In this document: in pieces, positions 37,632-46,979 of the stretch
How positions within the stretch are numbered: the first letter of the stretch is position 1
How the letters are laid out: each line of letters starts with the position of its first letter
Source of the DNA: Lacticaseibacillus pabuli
GTDB taxonomy: Bacteria > Bacillota > Bacilli > Lactobacillales > Lactobacillaceae
Direction: 5' to 3'
NCBI RefSeq assembly: GCF_028736235.1
Contig: NZ_CP117884.1
Span: 2,356,001 to 2,420,000 of the forward strand
DNA: 64,000 bases
The notes under the pieces: model-generated
What the model saw: the letters and a program-made list of their open reading frames with translations, nothing else
The model's database searches: none
Told to the model about the DNA's origin: nothing
Made by a program: the position numbers and the translations under genes

Positions 37632-39440
37632 ATGACGCAAGATTTACCTGTTCGCAAAGAGGTCCCCACAGAATTGACCTGGGATTTGACCCGTATTTAT
37701 AAAGATGATGCCACTTGGGAGGCCGATTTCAAGTCCGTGACCGCGGCAATTGCTGAGTTGCCAAAGTTGGCCGGCAAGCTCGGTGAGGGTGCGGATGCAT
37801 TGCTTAATGTCCTCCAAACAACCCTCGACGCACAGCGACGCCTGGAGAAACTATACGTTTACGCCAGCATGCGGAGTGATCAGGATACTGCTGATGGCCA
37901 TTACCAAGCGATGTACGCCCGCATTAGCAAGCTTGCCACGACATACGAAGAAAACACCGCGTTCGTCCAGCCAGAACTATTGGCGGTACCTGCTGACACG
38001 CTAACTGCTTGGTTGTCAGCATCGACTAAACTTGCGGAATACAAACGCACCATTGCCGTCATGACGCGTGACCGCGGCCACGTTTTGGATGCAAAGTCCG
38101 AGGCACTCGTGTCCGCAGCGGGTGATGCGCTCGGGGCTAGTGCTGACACGTTCGGCGTGCTGAACAATTCCGACATTGATTTCGGTATGGTCCAAGACGA
38201 CGAGGGCAACTGGATCAAGCTGTCCCACGGTATTTACAGTCAACTCATCGATAGTACCAACCGCGATGTGCGCAAAAATGCCTTCGAGACCCTTTACCAG
38301 AGTTACGATGGTTTACGGCACACCTTCGCGGCGACGTTAGCTGGGAACACCAAGGCCCAAAACTTCAACGCCCGCGCACACAAATATCCGTCTGCCCGAG
38401 CCGCGGCCATGGCGCACAACGAGATTCCAGAGCAGGTTTTCGACACGCTGATTGAGCGCGTCAACGCTAACCTGCCACTCCTGCACCGCTACGTGGCGTT
38501 GCGCAAGAAGGTCCTGGGGCTCAAGGAGCTGCACTCCTATGACCTGTACACGCCAATCACCGGTGAAGCTACACTAACTTACACGATTGATGAGGCAAAG
38601 GCCGAGGGTGAAAAGGCCCTGGCCGTATTAGGCGAAGACTACGGAACACACGTGAAGCACATCCTCAATGACCGCCTGATTGATTTTATCGAAAACAAGA
38701 ATAAGCGCAGTGGTGCTTACTCTGGCGGTTCCTATGACACCGAGCCCTACATCCTGCACAACTGGCACGATTCGCTCGATGCGTTATACACCCTGGTCCA
38801 CGAAACGGGCCACTCCGTCCACTCGTGGTACACACGGCACAACAACCCTTACCAAACGGGTGAATACCCCATCTTCACCGCGGAAATTGCATCCACAACC
38901 AATGAAGCCCTGCTGACAGACTACCTGCTGAAGACGCAGGACGACCCAAAGACACGCGCCTTCATCCTCAACTACTACTTGGATGGGTTCAAAGGCACGA
39001 TGTTCCGGCAGACTCAGTTTGCAGAGTTTGAACACTGGATTCACCAAGAGGATCAGGCCGGCCAGCCATTGACCGCCGACTTCTTGTCTGACAAGTATGC
39101 GGCGATCAACGCCAAGTACTATGGCCCAGCGCTCGAGAAGGACCCCGAAATCAGTCTGGAATGGGCACGCATCCCCCACTTCTACTACAACTATTACGTT
39201 TACCAGTACGCGACCGGTTTTGCGGCGGCCAACGCACTGTCCAGCCACATTGCAACCGGCGACACCGAGGCCCGCGACAAGTATCTGGGCTTCCTGAAAT
39301 CCGGCGGCTCTACTGACCCAATTACGACCATGAAACGCGCCGGCGTCGACATGACAGATGGGCAGTACCTCGATGATGCCTTTGCCGTGTTTGAGGAGCG
39401 GTTGAACGAACTCGAAAAATTGCTGGATCAGATTAAGTAA
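37632..39440 (+). CDS. pepF: Oligoendopeptidase F
   Basis: 602 residues, full length for M3B-family PepF. The zinc site is HETGH in TLVHETGHSVHSWY, with a downstream Glu in FTAEIASTTNEALL. It hydrolyses 7- to 17-residue peptides in the cytoplasm, supporting growth on peptides and turnover of signal peptides. AAGGAG precedes ATG. A bidirectional terminator follows. Confidence 0.95.
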   Translation: MTQDLPVRKEVPTELTWDLTRIYKDDATWEADFKSVTAAIAELPKLAGKLGEGADALLNVLQTTLDAQRRLEKLYVYASMRSDQDTADGHYQAMYARISKLATTYEENTAFVQPELLAVPADTLTAWLSASTKLAEYKRTIAVMTRDRGHVLDAKSEALVSAAGDALGASADTFGVLNNSDIDFGMVQDDEGNWIKLSHGIYSQLIDSTNRDVRKNAFETLYQSYDGLRHTFAATLAGNTKAQNFNARAHKYPSARAAAMAHNEIPEQVFDTLIERVNANLPLLHRYVALRKKVLGLKELHSYDLYTPITGEATLTYTIDEAKAEGEKALAVLGEDYGTHVKHILNDRLIDFIENKNKRSGAYSGGSYDTEPYILHNWHDSLDALYTLVHETGHSVHSWYTRHNNPYQTGEYPIFTAEIASTTNEALLTDYLLKTQDDPKTRAFILNYYLDGFKGTMFRQTQFAEFEHWIHQEDQAGQPLTADFLSDKYAAINAKYYGPALEKDPEISLEWARIPHFYYNYYVYQYATGFAAANALSSHIATGDTEARDKYLGFLKSGGSTDPITTMKRAGVDMTDGQYLDDAFAVFEERLNELEKLLDQIK

Positions 39441-39455
39441 ATTTCAGCGCAACAC

Positions 39456-39491
39456 GAAAAGCGGCTCCCACAATTTGTGGGGGCCGTTTTG
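39456..39491. terminator. Bidirectional terminator
   Basis: AAAAGCGGCTCCCACAA / TTGTGGGGGCCGTTTT stem between convergent pepF and surface-protein 1. Confidence 0.88.
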
Positions 39492-39506
39492 GCGTCTTGA
39501 ATCAGT

Positions 39507-41090
39507 TTAGTTTTCGCGCTTCTTGTAACCAAGGCCAAAGAGACCAAGGATACCGGCAAGTGCCATGCCGATAACGGTGAGGCCGTTGTTGTGGGCGTCA
39601 CCTGTCTGTGGCAGGGTGGCTTGCTTCTGGGAGCCGGTGACGTTGGCCAAGGATTTCATGCTTGTGCTTGTTGTGTCCTTGTGACCAACTGCCACTGTCT
39701 GAGTTGCCCGCTGAGAACCGCGGTTAGCCGTTGTTTGGGCAACTGTGTCATCGTAAGCGGATGGGGTTTGACTGCCTTCATCGCTACCACCGAACGTGTC
39801 TGGCAATACACCATGTGCTGGTGTGTCATCATCTGTGGTGTCAGTCGTCGTAGTGCTACCGCCATCTGTATCTGGCAGAACAGGCGTTACATCAGGATCC
39901 GTTGGTGTGGTTGTGGTGTTGCCAGTTTCAGGGGTTGTTGTGCCACCGGTAACTGGCGTTGTAACCGTCGTGCCACCGTTGTTTAGGTTCGTTGGATTAG
40001 TTGGGTTAGTTGGATCAGTTGGGTTAGTTGGCTTAACTGGATTCGTGGTTACATCTTTAAGGAAATACCCTCTGACCACGTACCCGCCATTCGCATTAGC
40101 CGGGCCAAAATCGCGGATGTTACTTTGGGCCACCTCAGTTTTGTCATGTGCAACCTTATCAGCATTGGCAATCGTGACTGGGATTGCGTACTCAATCGTC
40201 CGACCAGCTGTGAGCACAGCGATGTTAGCTTGAACACCAGTCAACCCGGCCAGCTGGAGATCGTTGAAATTCTTTTGAGCCCGAACCTGATCAGCAGTCA
40301 AATTAGGAGCGTTATTTCCTGTGTACGAGAAGAGGTAGGTAACACCAGAAACAGCGTTTAACTGAGCCAGAAATTCGTCAAAAGTACCAGTTGGATTGAT
40401 TTGCAATTTAAAAGATCCAGGAGTCATCGCGACATTGTTCTGTGGCAGGTAGAACTGAACCATCACATTATTAATGTCATCTGTCGTATTATTGCCAATT
40501 AAGTAATTGAGGTTCAAATCAGTCGCATTTGGATCAATAGCAGAGTAGTTAGGCTGTGAAACGCTCTGCTTGCCATCCGTCCCTTTAGCAGAAATCCAGG
40601 TACCAACTGAAACACCATTTTGGGCAACTGCCACGTTCTTGCTCGGGTCATCAGAAGGTGCGTCCACTGTCTTACCATCGCTACTGCCGACAATCGCAGG
40701 CTGCTTAACAACTGTCTTTTGAACAGGTGTGTTGCCCGCTGGTGCTGGTGCAGGAGCCGGAGTTGGCGCAGGCGTTGTTGGTGCTGGCGCTGGTGCCGCC
40801 GTGTTAACCGTCGCCGTTGACGTCTGAGCGGTCGTCTTCGTTGTGGCTGGTTCTGTGGTTACCTTCATATCAGTGGCCGTATCCGAATCAGAATCTGCAG
40901 ACACATGCGGAGTAGTCGTTGCAGTAGGAACGACCTGGCTCTCTGTCGTTGTAGGTTCTCCTTCAGCGGCAAATGCAGCCCGCGTGCTCAATGCGCCTGT
41001 GCTCATCACGGTTGCAACAGCAACTGCTGCGACAACCCAGCGACGACCTGCCTTGTACATCTTAAAGTGCTTCTTTTCATTGAACAGCAT
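39507..41090 (-). CDS. LPxTG surface protein 1 of a paralogous trio
   Basis: 527 residues. N-terminal KKHFKMYKAGRRW is a KxYKxGKxW-type signal, with the hydrophobic core VVAAVAVATVMSTGAL. A Thr/Pro/Ala-rich region (about 45-135) leads to the shared module opening NGVSVGTWISAKGTDG (about 145-345), then PTNPTDPTNPTNPT and other Thr-rich stalk repeats. HGVLPDTFGG precedes the LPQTGD sortase motif by about 60 residues; a helix and KKREN end the protein. Probably adhesive. GGAGG stands 7 nt before ATG 41090. Confidence 0.88.
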   Translation of the reverse strand: MLFNEKKHFKMYKAGRRWVVAAVAVATVMSTGALSTRAAFAAEGEPTTTESQVVPTATTTPHVSADSDSDTATDMKVTTEPATTKTTAQTSTATVNTAAPAPAPTTPAPTPAPAPAPAGNTPVQKTVVKQPAIVGSSDGKTVDAPSDDPSKNVAVAQNGVSVGTWISAKGTDGKQSVSQPNYSAIDPNATDLNLNYLIGNNTTDDINNVMVQFYLPQNNVAMTPGSFKLQINPTGTFDEFLAQLNAVSGVTYLFSYTGNNAPNLTADQVRAQKNFNDLQLAGLTGVQANIAVLTAGRTIEYAIPVTIANADKVAHDKTEVAQSNIRDFGPANANGGYVVRGYFLKDVTTNPVKPTNPTDPTNPTNPTNLNNGGTTVTTPVTGGTTTPETGNTTTTPTDPDVTPVLPDTDGGSTTTTDTTDDDTPAHGVLPDTFGGSDEGSQTPSAYDDTVAQTTANRGSQRATQTVAVGHKDTTSTSMKSLANVTGSQKQATLPQTGDAHNNGLTVIGMALAGILGLFGLGYKKREN

Positions 41091-41182
41091 GATAATTCCT
41101 CCCCCATGCATGTGCGCTTTCGCGTTGACGATTTCTAATTCAGTTCAATAAACTAATAATTCGTATCCCCTATTACATTTTG

Positions 41183-41231
41183 AGTATAGCATCGCGTTTT
41201 AAACATAAGTCGTCTGTTTTACAACACTAAA
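41183..41231 (-). promoter_or_regulatory. Promoter region of surface protein 1 with upstream dyad
   Basis: Minus strand ATGCTATACTC provides -10 TATACT (41183-41188). No -35 is seen at the right distance, but 29 nt upstream lies TTTAGTGTTGTAAA (41218-41231). The same layout occurs before surface protein 3. Confidence 0.5.
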
Positions 41232-41312
41232 TTTATATTTTGGTTCATAATGTTAAGCAAAGACTTATTATTATCATTTGTATAGTAACGGCAAACAATA
41301 TGTCTATACAGC

Positions 41313-41346
41313 AAAAAAAGTCGCCAACACATTTGGCGACTTTTTC
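41313..41346 (-). terminator. Terminator of surface protein 2
   Basis: AAGTCGCCAA / TTGGCGACTTTTTTT hairpin on the minus strand. Confidence 0.9.
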
Positions 41347-41363
41347 CTCTTCAAATTGTTCAA

Positions 41364-42872
41364 TTAGTTATCACGTGTCTTATAGCTAAGACCAAATACA
41401 CCGACAATACCCGCAAGCGCAGCACCCATAACGGATAATAATGTGTCATGGGCATCTCCCGTTTGTGGTAAGGTTGCCTGCTTAGGATTCGTCTGCGAAG
41501 TAGCTGGCTTAGCGGCAACATGCTCAGCGGCAGCAACTGTCTTACCGCCAGTAACGGGCAAAATCACTTGGTTGTCACTCACCTGAGTTCCACTTTGACT
41601 GTGAGTAACCTTTGTCGTCCCTTGACCGTTGGCATTACCACCGCCAAAAGTATCTGGTAGGGTGCCATGGTCAGATGTTTGACCTGAATTACCATCCGCG
41701 TCAGGTAGTGTCGGCGTGGTTGGCACCGTCGTATTACCGTCATCCGGTGTGGTCGTTCCGCCGTTACCAGGGTTAACTGGTGTTGTTGTGCCACCACCGT
41801 TATTCGGATTGGTTGGTGTTGTGCCACCACCATTAGTTAGCGTGGTCGGCGCATTCGGATCAATCACGAAGTAACGGGAATTCACGCCGCCCCAGTACTC
41901 GTAATTGGGGCCAAAATTATTGATTTGAGTCTGTGCAAATCCTGATGGGTTCTTCGTCGCAGTAGCTGCATTCGTCACTTTTACTGGGACTACGAACTCC
42001 AGGTTGGTTCCTGGATCAAGCACTGTGAAGTCCATCTGCACCCCGGCCAAGTTGGACCAGTCACCATGATTTTGTGCGACCTCTGCTTCAGCATCAGCTA
42101 GAGACGTCGATGGTCCCGCATATGGCGTGAAAGAAAACTTCACCGTGGCATTTTGGACCGTGCTCAGCTGGTCAATAAAGTCATCAAACGAACCTGAAGG
42201 AACGATAATGACTGTCCCCGGTTTAGGCGTCGCGGTTGCTGCATCAAATGGCAGGAAGAATTGAACGCGTGCCGGCGTAATCGCCGCATCAGTATCATTC
42301 GCAATGGCGAAGTGAACCGTCATGTCCTTGGCGTTCGGATTAACCGCAGAGTACCCCTTTTTAATAGTCTCCTTAGGATCATCTGCGTAGTTTGGGGTCT
42401 GGGATACAGATTCTTGACCCGTAGTCCCTTTTGCAGAGAGCCACGTGCCAACTGACACGCCATTGTTACCCAATGCAATCGAGCTGCTGTGATCATCCGT
42501 TGCGGTTGCCGGTACATTGCCTGAATTATCCGTCCCCACGACACCTGCAGCTTTTGCCGCAGTCGTCGTCGCCGCACTAACCGTTGCTGGTGCTGTAGGC
42601 GCTGGTGTCGGCGCTGGTGCTGGTGCAGGGGCAGGCGACGGTGTAGTAGTCACCACATTCGTCCCGGAAGTTGGCGTACTCGTTGTTGCGCCCTGCTGTT
42701 GGGTCCCAGTTTGCTGCGTGGTCCCTGCTGATGTCGGCTCGTTGCCACCCGCAAAGGCAATTTGTGTGCTCAATGCGCCAGTGCTCATCACAGTTGCGAC
42801 GGCGACTGCAGCAACAATCCAACGACGACCAGCTTTGTACATCTTAAAGTGCTTCTTTTCGTTCATCATCAT
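41364..42872 (-). CDS. LPxTG surface protein 2 of a paralogous trio
   Basis: 502 residues with the same plan: MMMNEKKHFKMYKAGRRW signal, Pro/Ala-rich linker, module NGVSVGTWLSAKGTTG through about residue 340, then Asn/Gly/Thr stalk (NPNNGGGTT-type). It carries HGTLPDTFGG, an additional real LPVTGG motif about 30 residues before the end motif, and LPQTGD with helix and KTRDN tail. The first Met has GGAAAGG 8 nt upstream. Likely wall-anchored by sortase A. Confidence 0.88.
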   Translation of the reverse strand: MMMNEKKHFKMYKAGRRWIVAAVAVATVMSTGALSTQIAFAGGNEPTSAGTTQQTGTQQQGATTSTPTSGTNVVTTTPSPAPAPAPAPTPAPTAPATVSAATTTAAKAAGVVGTDNSGNVPATATDDHSSSIALGNNGVSVGTWLSAKGTTGQESVSQTPNYADDPKETIKKGYSAVNPNAKDMTVHFAIANDTDAAITPARVQFFLPFDAATATPKPGTVIIVPSGSFDDFIDQLSTVQNATVKFSFTPYAGPSTSLADAEAEVAQNHGDWSNLAGVQMDFTVLDPGTNLEFVVPVKVTNAATATKNPSGFAQTQINNFGPNYEYWGGVNSRYFVIDPNAPTTLTNGGGTTPTNPNNGGGTTTPVNPGNGGTTTPDDGNTTVPTTPTLPDADGNSGQTSDHGTLPDTFGGGNANGQGTTKVTHSQSGTQVSDNQVILPVTGGKTVAAAEHVAAKPATSQTNPKQATLPQTGDAHDTLLSVMGAALAGIVGVFGLSYKTRDN

Positions 42873-42944
42873 GATAATTACCTTTCCGCGGCGGAATTAC
42901 AGCCACTCTATTAATATTGAAGCTCATCAATAACTTCCACCTAA

Positions 42945-42950
42945 AGTCTA
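42945..42950 (-). promoter_or_regulatory. -10 element of surface protein 2
   Basis: Minus strand ATGCTAGACT, matching the -10 context of the two sister genes; no convincing -35 or upstream dyad at the same spacing. Confidence 0.4.
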
Positions 42951-43058
42951 GCATTACACATTTATCCTAGAGGACTAATACTGAAACCTACGTTGTTCAA
43001 TTAACGCAGTGTCATTAATAATTATTATCGCCAATATAAGTTGACAAATGGAGCTACG

Positions 43059-43091
43059 AAAAAAGTCGCTAATTTCTTAGCGGCTTTCTTC
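43059..43091 (-). terminator. Terminator of surface protein 3
   Basis: AAAGCCGCTAAG / TTAGCGACTTTTTTCG hairpin on the minus strand, similar to that of surface protein 2. Confidence 0.85.
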
Positions 43092-43107
43092 TCGTCACAA
43101 TATTCAG

Positions 43108-46100
43108 TTAGTTATCACGTTTCTTATAGCCAATGCCAAACGCTGCGAGAACTGCTGCGAGTGCCATCCCCATAACACCAAGGCGTTCGCCTGAAGCATC
43201 CCCCGTCTGAGGGAGTTCTGGTTGCTTGGTGCCTGCTTTGGCCACGAGTATCTGATCACGCTGGCTGGACCCACTCGCTAGCAGCGGTGTGGTGCCAGCG
43301 GTTGCTACCGCAGTACTGTGCTGAGCGGCATTGCCATGACCCATAGTGGATGTCGTTGAACGACCGTTTGACCCATCTTGCCCGCCAAAGGTATCTGGCA
43401 GGGTCCCGTGATTGTTCGATCCAGTCGCACCACCGTTTGTATTTGGCGATGTCGGCGTCGTGGTATTACCGTCCCCAGGCTTAACTGGTGTTGTGGTATT
43501 ACCACCGTTACCAGGATTGCTTGGCGTGGTGGTGCCCCCACCCTGATTTGGATTGCCAGGGAAGTTTGTGCCGCCACCCGTGCTGTTCCGGGTAAAGTGA
43601 ACCACCACGTTAATATTGCCAGGCATCGTGTTGGTTGCACCGACAGCCAGTTGTGCGACTGTCAGTGGATTTGCGGTGTATCCCGCTTCGATTGGCGTGT
43701 ACAGGTAGTATGCTCCCTGAGGCGTGTAGACGGTCTCGCCTGTCAGACCATTTGTCACCGTCTTGTAGGTAATCGTCTGCACAACGGGGCCGAGGCTCTT
43801 AGTCCCATCATCGTTCACAAAGGTAATGGTCCGGGTACTCGTTGCCACACCGCTCGTGTAGGTGAGCTCAGGCAGAACGGTCACTTTAACCGTCTTCTTA
43901 ACCGTGACGCTAGGCGTAATCACCGCCGTGTAAGTCACCTGGAACTCGCCGGGCTTTGTAAAGTGATAGACACCATCCGCATCTGGCGCGGTCAAAATAC
44001 CATCTGGATCATTGACAGTCGTAGTGACATTATTCGCAACCGTGGCGGCATCATAGTAAGTCGAAGGCACAATTTGCTTGAGGTTGTCATCGGCCTTGTA
44101 ACTGCTGTTTTGGTTAACAACCAGGTTGCTGTCGTCAGCGTCAATCACGGGAACTACCTCGACATACTGGAAACTGTCAGGGTCATTGAGGTTAACCACT
44201 GAGCTGCCGCCATTGCCTGTGCCCGATCCGGTGCCGCTTCCAGGGTTATCTGCAGGGATAATCTTGAAAGTGTCACTATTCTGAATCGTGTACGTGTAGT
44301 ACTCCTGGGGTTGTCCATCCGGCTGGAGTGCGACCGTGTAACCCGCGTTCTCAACTGCTTTTTGAATAACCGACGTTGGAATACGCAGCTGTGCGCCTGA
44401 CATCACAATGGTATTTGCCGCAGTAACACCCGACTGGAATCCAGCACCCGTGTTGTCCACCTCAATGTCTGACAGGTTCACCTTGCCCTGCAGCAATTTC
44501 TGAACGCTATCAGGCAAGGCTTGGTACGTATTGTTACCTTCATTGACCGTGGCCAAGTAATCCTTGGGCGCGAAGGGCGTTGGTTCAGCCAGCCGTGTCT
44601 TCGCATGCAGTTGAATGCCATCGTCGTTTGGATCCATTGTGTAGTTCAAAGCGAAGACCGACCCGGTCGCATTCTTCGTGTACAAATCATCCTCGTTATT
44701 GCCGACACGCATGAGTGGCACACTAATGTTGTATCCTTGTGTACCAAGCTGGCCCCCAATATGAATGGCAACTAACTTATCCCAGCTAAAGTTTGGCGTT
44801 TTCATCAAGTCCGCATAGCTCATGTACTTACCATTATCAACCGAGTACTGAATGTTTGCGGTACTTGGCAGGTTGGCCGTGAAGGTTGCTTGGCTCGTTT
44901 TGCTAGGATCAACTGCCAGAATACTGTCCTTATTGGGCTGCCGTGGAAACACAAAGTACGTATCAACGTTGGTATATTGATCACCCCTGTTGGTCAAGGA
45001 AAAATCCGCACTCAGGCCAGACAGATTATTCGGGTCGGTAACTGTGTAATTATTAAGCAGATCGTTTGCGTCATCGCCATCATTGGATAGGTGTGTTGCG
45101 GCACGGCCTGCATCATCACCAATTGAGGCTGTGACATCCGTCTGGTTGTCGGTCACAGGACTCGTGATATCTGAAAGAAAGACGCTACCAACAACGGAGC
45201 CACTCATGTTGCCAGTCCCGCCAACATAATTTTCAATACCAAATTGGTCAGTCTTGACCATGTTGTGCGGTGCCGAGTCCTTATCCAAAATGGTTTGCGG
45301 AATTGAGATGACGACCTGATGGCCAGCCGGCGCGTGGTTCCATAGCGCCAGGATGTAATCCACACTCGTTAAGTCAAAATTAGGGTCAACAATTTGATTA
45401 GGCCCGAGATTTGCCGAACCGAACTGTGATGTCGCGAAGCCCGACTCAATGCCGGCTGCGTTCAGTTGATCCACTAGGTCTTGCGCCGTGCCACTGTTGA
45501 CCAACTGCAGAGAAGCGCTATCCGTGCCACCATAAAACTTCGGCAAGCGAAATAGCACGTATGCCTGTGGGATTTCATGGTCAGTATTATTAGCAATCAG
45601 GTAATTGACAGCAATGTTAGTGGCATTGGGATCCAAGGCTGATTTACCAGTCTTAGTGAGTCCTGTCCCATCCGTCGATTGCGTTGCGGACTGCGTGCCG
45701 TCTGTACCCGTTGCGGAAAGCCAGGTCCCAATTGTGACACCGTTACTGCCAGTGACCTCATTAGCCGTGTAATCATCTGTAGGTGCCTTCTGCTGATTAC
45801 CAGCTGGATTGGTCCCAACAATCGCAGGCTGCTTCACGGTATCTGCTGGCGCCGGCTGCGGTACTGGTTCTGGCGCTACTGGTGACTGGGCAACCGGTGC
45901 CGTTGTTGGTGCAGACGTGGGCGTGGATGCTTGTCCTGGCTGAGTGGCTGGCTCTTGGGCTGTTGCGCCCGACGTTTGTCCCTGCTGAGTTGTGGGTTCC
46001 GGATTGGTCGTACCTTGTTGCTGGGACCCATTGACATCATTTGAGGATTGTCCGTTTTCAATAGCTGCATGACTATCCTGATTGGTTGATTGATTATTCG

Positions 46101-46266
46101 CTGGTTCCTGCTGCGTAACGGTCGGTTCCGGATCGTTACCATCAGCTGCAACTGCCTGGGTGGCAAAACCAGTACCAACACCAACCGTCGCTACAGTAAT
46201 CGCCGCAAACAACCAGCGCTTGCCAGCTTTGTACATCTTGAAATGCTTTTTAACGGCTATTCTCAT
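43108..46266 (-). CDS. Large LPxTG surface protein 3 with MucBP-like domain
   Basis: 1052 residues. KKHFKMYKAGKRW signal and core LFAAITVATVGVGTGF, then a Gln/Pro/Thr-rich stretch, the shared module NGVTIGTWLSATGTDG (about 160-380), a second related module (about 395-590), an Ig-like region (about 700-800, ending VTVKKTVKVTVLPE) and a MucBP-like repeat (TFVNDDGTKSLGPVVQT..., about 815-900) that in relatives binds mucin. HGTLPDTFGG, LPQTGD, helix and KKRDN close it. GGAAGGAG precedes ATG 46266. Confidence 0.88.
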   Translation of the reverse strand: MRIAVKKHFKMYKAGKRWLFAAITVATVGVGTGFATQAVAADGNDPEPTVTQQEPANNQSTNQDSHAAIENGQSSNDVNGSQQQGTTNPEPTTQQGQTSGATAQEPATQPGQASTPTSAPTTAPVAQSPVAPEPVPQPAPADTVKQPAIVGTNPAGNQQKAPTDDYTANEVTGSNGVTIGTWLSATGTDGTQSATQSTDGTGLTKTGKSALDPNATNIAVNYLIANNTDHEIPQAYVLFRLPKFYGGTDSASLQLVNSGTAQDLVDQLNAAGIESGFATSQFGSANLGPNQIVDPNFDLTSVDYILALWNHAPAGHQVVISIPQTILDKDSAPHNMVKTDQFGIENYVGGTGNMSGSVVGSVFLSDITSPVTDNQTDVTASIGDDAGRAATHLSNDGDDANDLLNNYTVTDPNNLSGLSADFSLTNRGDQYTNVDTYFVFPRQPNKDSILAVDPSKTSQATFTANLPSTANIQYSVDNGKYMSYADLMKTPNFSWDKLVAIHIGGQLGTQGYNISVPLMRVGNNEDDLYTKNATGSVFALNYTMDPNDDGIQLHAKTRLAEPTPFAPKDYLATVNEGNNTYQALPDSVQKLLQGKVNLSDIEVDNTGAGFQSGVTAANTIVMSGAQLRIPTSVIQKAVENAGYTVALQPDGQPQEYYTYTIQNSDTFKIIPADNPGSGTGSGTGNGGSSVVNLNDPDSFQYVEVVPVIDADDSNLVVNQNSSYKADDNLKQIVPSTYYDAATVANNVTTTVNDPDGILTAPDADGVYHFTKPGEFQVTYTAVITPSVTVKKTVKVTVLPELTYTSGVATSTRTITFVNDDGTKSLGPVVQTITYKTVTNGLTGETVYTPQGAYYLYTPIEAGYTANPLTVAQLAVGATNTMPGNINVVVHFTRNSTGGGTNFPGNPNQGGGTTTPSNPGNGGNTTTPVKPGDGNTTTPTSPNTNGGATGSNNHGTLPDTFGGQDGSNGRSTTSTMGHGNAAQHSTAVATAGTTPLLASGSSQRDQILVAKAGTKQPELPQTGDASGERLGVMGMALAAVLAAFGIGYKKRDN

Positions 46267-46341
46267 GATAACTTCTCCTTCCTCCAACACACAGGTACGT
46301 GCTGAATGCCACAATATGGCTTGTTCTTTAATTACGCCTTG

Positions 46342-46390
46342 AGTGTAGCATCGGTCATTATCAGAAAACGAACTGATTTAGAAGACTAAA
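46342..46390 (-). promoter_or_regulatory. Promoter region of surface protein 3 with upstream dyad
   Basis: Minus strand ATGCTACACTC gives -10 TACACT (46342-46347); TTTAGTCTTCTAAA, an inverted repeat, lies at 46377-46390. The distance between them is identical to that at surface protein 1. Confidence 0.5.
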
Positions 46391-46500
46391 GTTACCATTT
46401 TGACAGTTAACTTAAGGAGCGGGTTATATTAATCATTAATCACATTTTAAATGGGCTATGTTCGGTCATAATTAGACATCTTGGTCGCGATTTAAGCACA

Positions 46501-46529
46501 TTAAAGGCCCCGATTATTCATCGAGGCCC
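46501..46529 (-). terminator. Terminator of the 95-residue gene
   Basis: GGCCTCGAT / ATCGGGGCC stem followed by TTTAA on the minus strand. Confidence 0.7.
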
Positions 46530-46543
46530 AAGGCTTAACGAAT

Positions 46544-46831
46544 TTATTTATGCATGTGGTACCGGGAAGCTGGTTGCAGGGGCTGGCGCCGGATATCGTG
46601 AGGCATGGGTAGTCGCCGAAGTTTGCGTCCATCCTTATGGCAACCCTTACGACCGTTTAAGCGGTGATTTGCCGTTTTCTTAACCACACCCACTCGCGAA
46701 CTACGACTGACTGCAGTCACGGTACGACCGTTAACACCGGTACCTATTGCTAATGCCATCCCAAGCAGGAACACGCAAGCAACACCACGGCCGTTATTAA
46801 TCAAATTGGCCATCCTTATTTTTGGATGCAA
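46544..46831 (-). CDS. Small single-pass membrane protein with basic tail
   Basis: About 95 residues: a helix VACVFLLGMALAIGTGVNG near the N-terminus and a long Arg/Lys/His-rich tail (SRSSRVGVVKKTANHRLNGRKG...). TTG 46831 is chosen because AAGGG stands 6 nt upstream. TATACT about 45 nt upstream may be its -10, and a terminator follows. No family recognised; similar in design to the 34-residue protein at 11700-11804. Confidence 0.5.
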   Translation of the reverse strand: MHPKIRMANLINNGRGVACVFLLGMALAIGTGVNGRTVTAVSRSSRVGVVKKTANHRLNGRKGCHKDGRKLRRLPMPHDIRRQPLQPASRYHMHK

Positions 46832-46925
46832 GGTCATCCCTTCTTTCGGCAATTGTTGGAAATGATGCTTTTAGTATAACATCAATCGCACAACGGGCCG
46901 ATCGACAATTAGCAGCCATCTGTAT

Positions 46926-46962
46926 TAAAACAGCCATTTCTACTGGAAGAAATGGCTGCCAC
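46926..46962 (-). terminator. Terminator of the GT4 gene
   Basis: CAGCCATTTC / GAAATGGCTG stem followed by TTTTAA on the minus strand. Confidence 0.88.
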
Positions 46963-46979
46963 AAGTTCTGGTCTAAATA

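Noticed and set aside
39778..39815. LPDTFGG as the main sortase signal
   Set aside because: It is followed by hydrophilic sequence, not by a membrane helix and charged tail; LPQTGD at the C-terminus has both.
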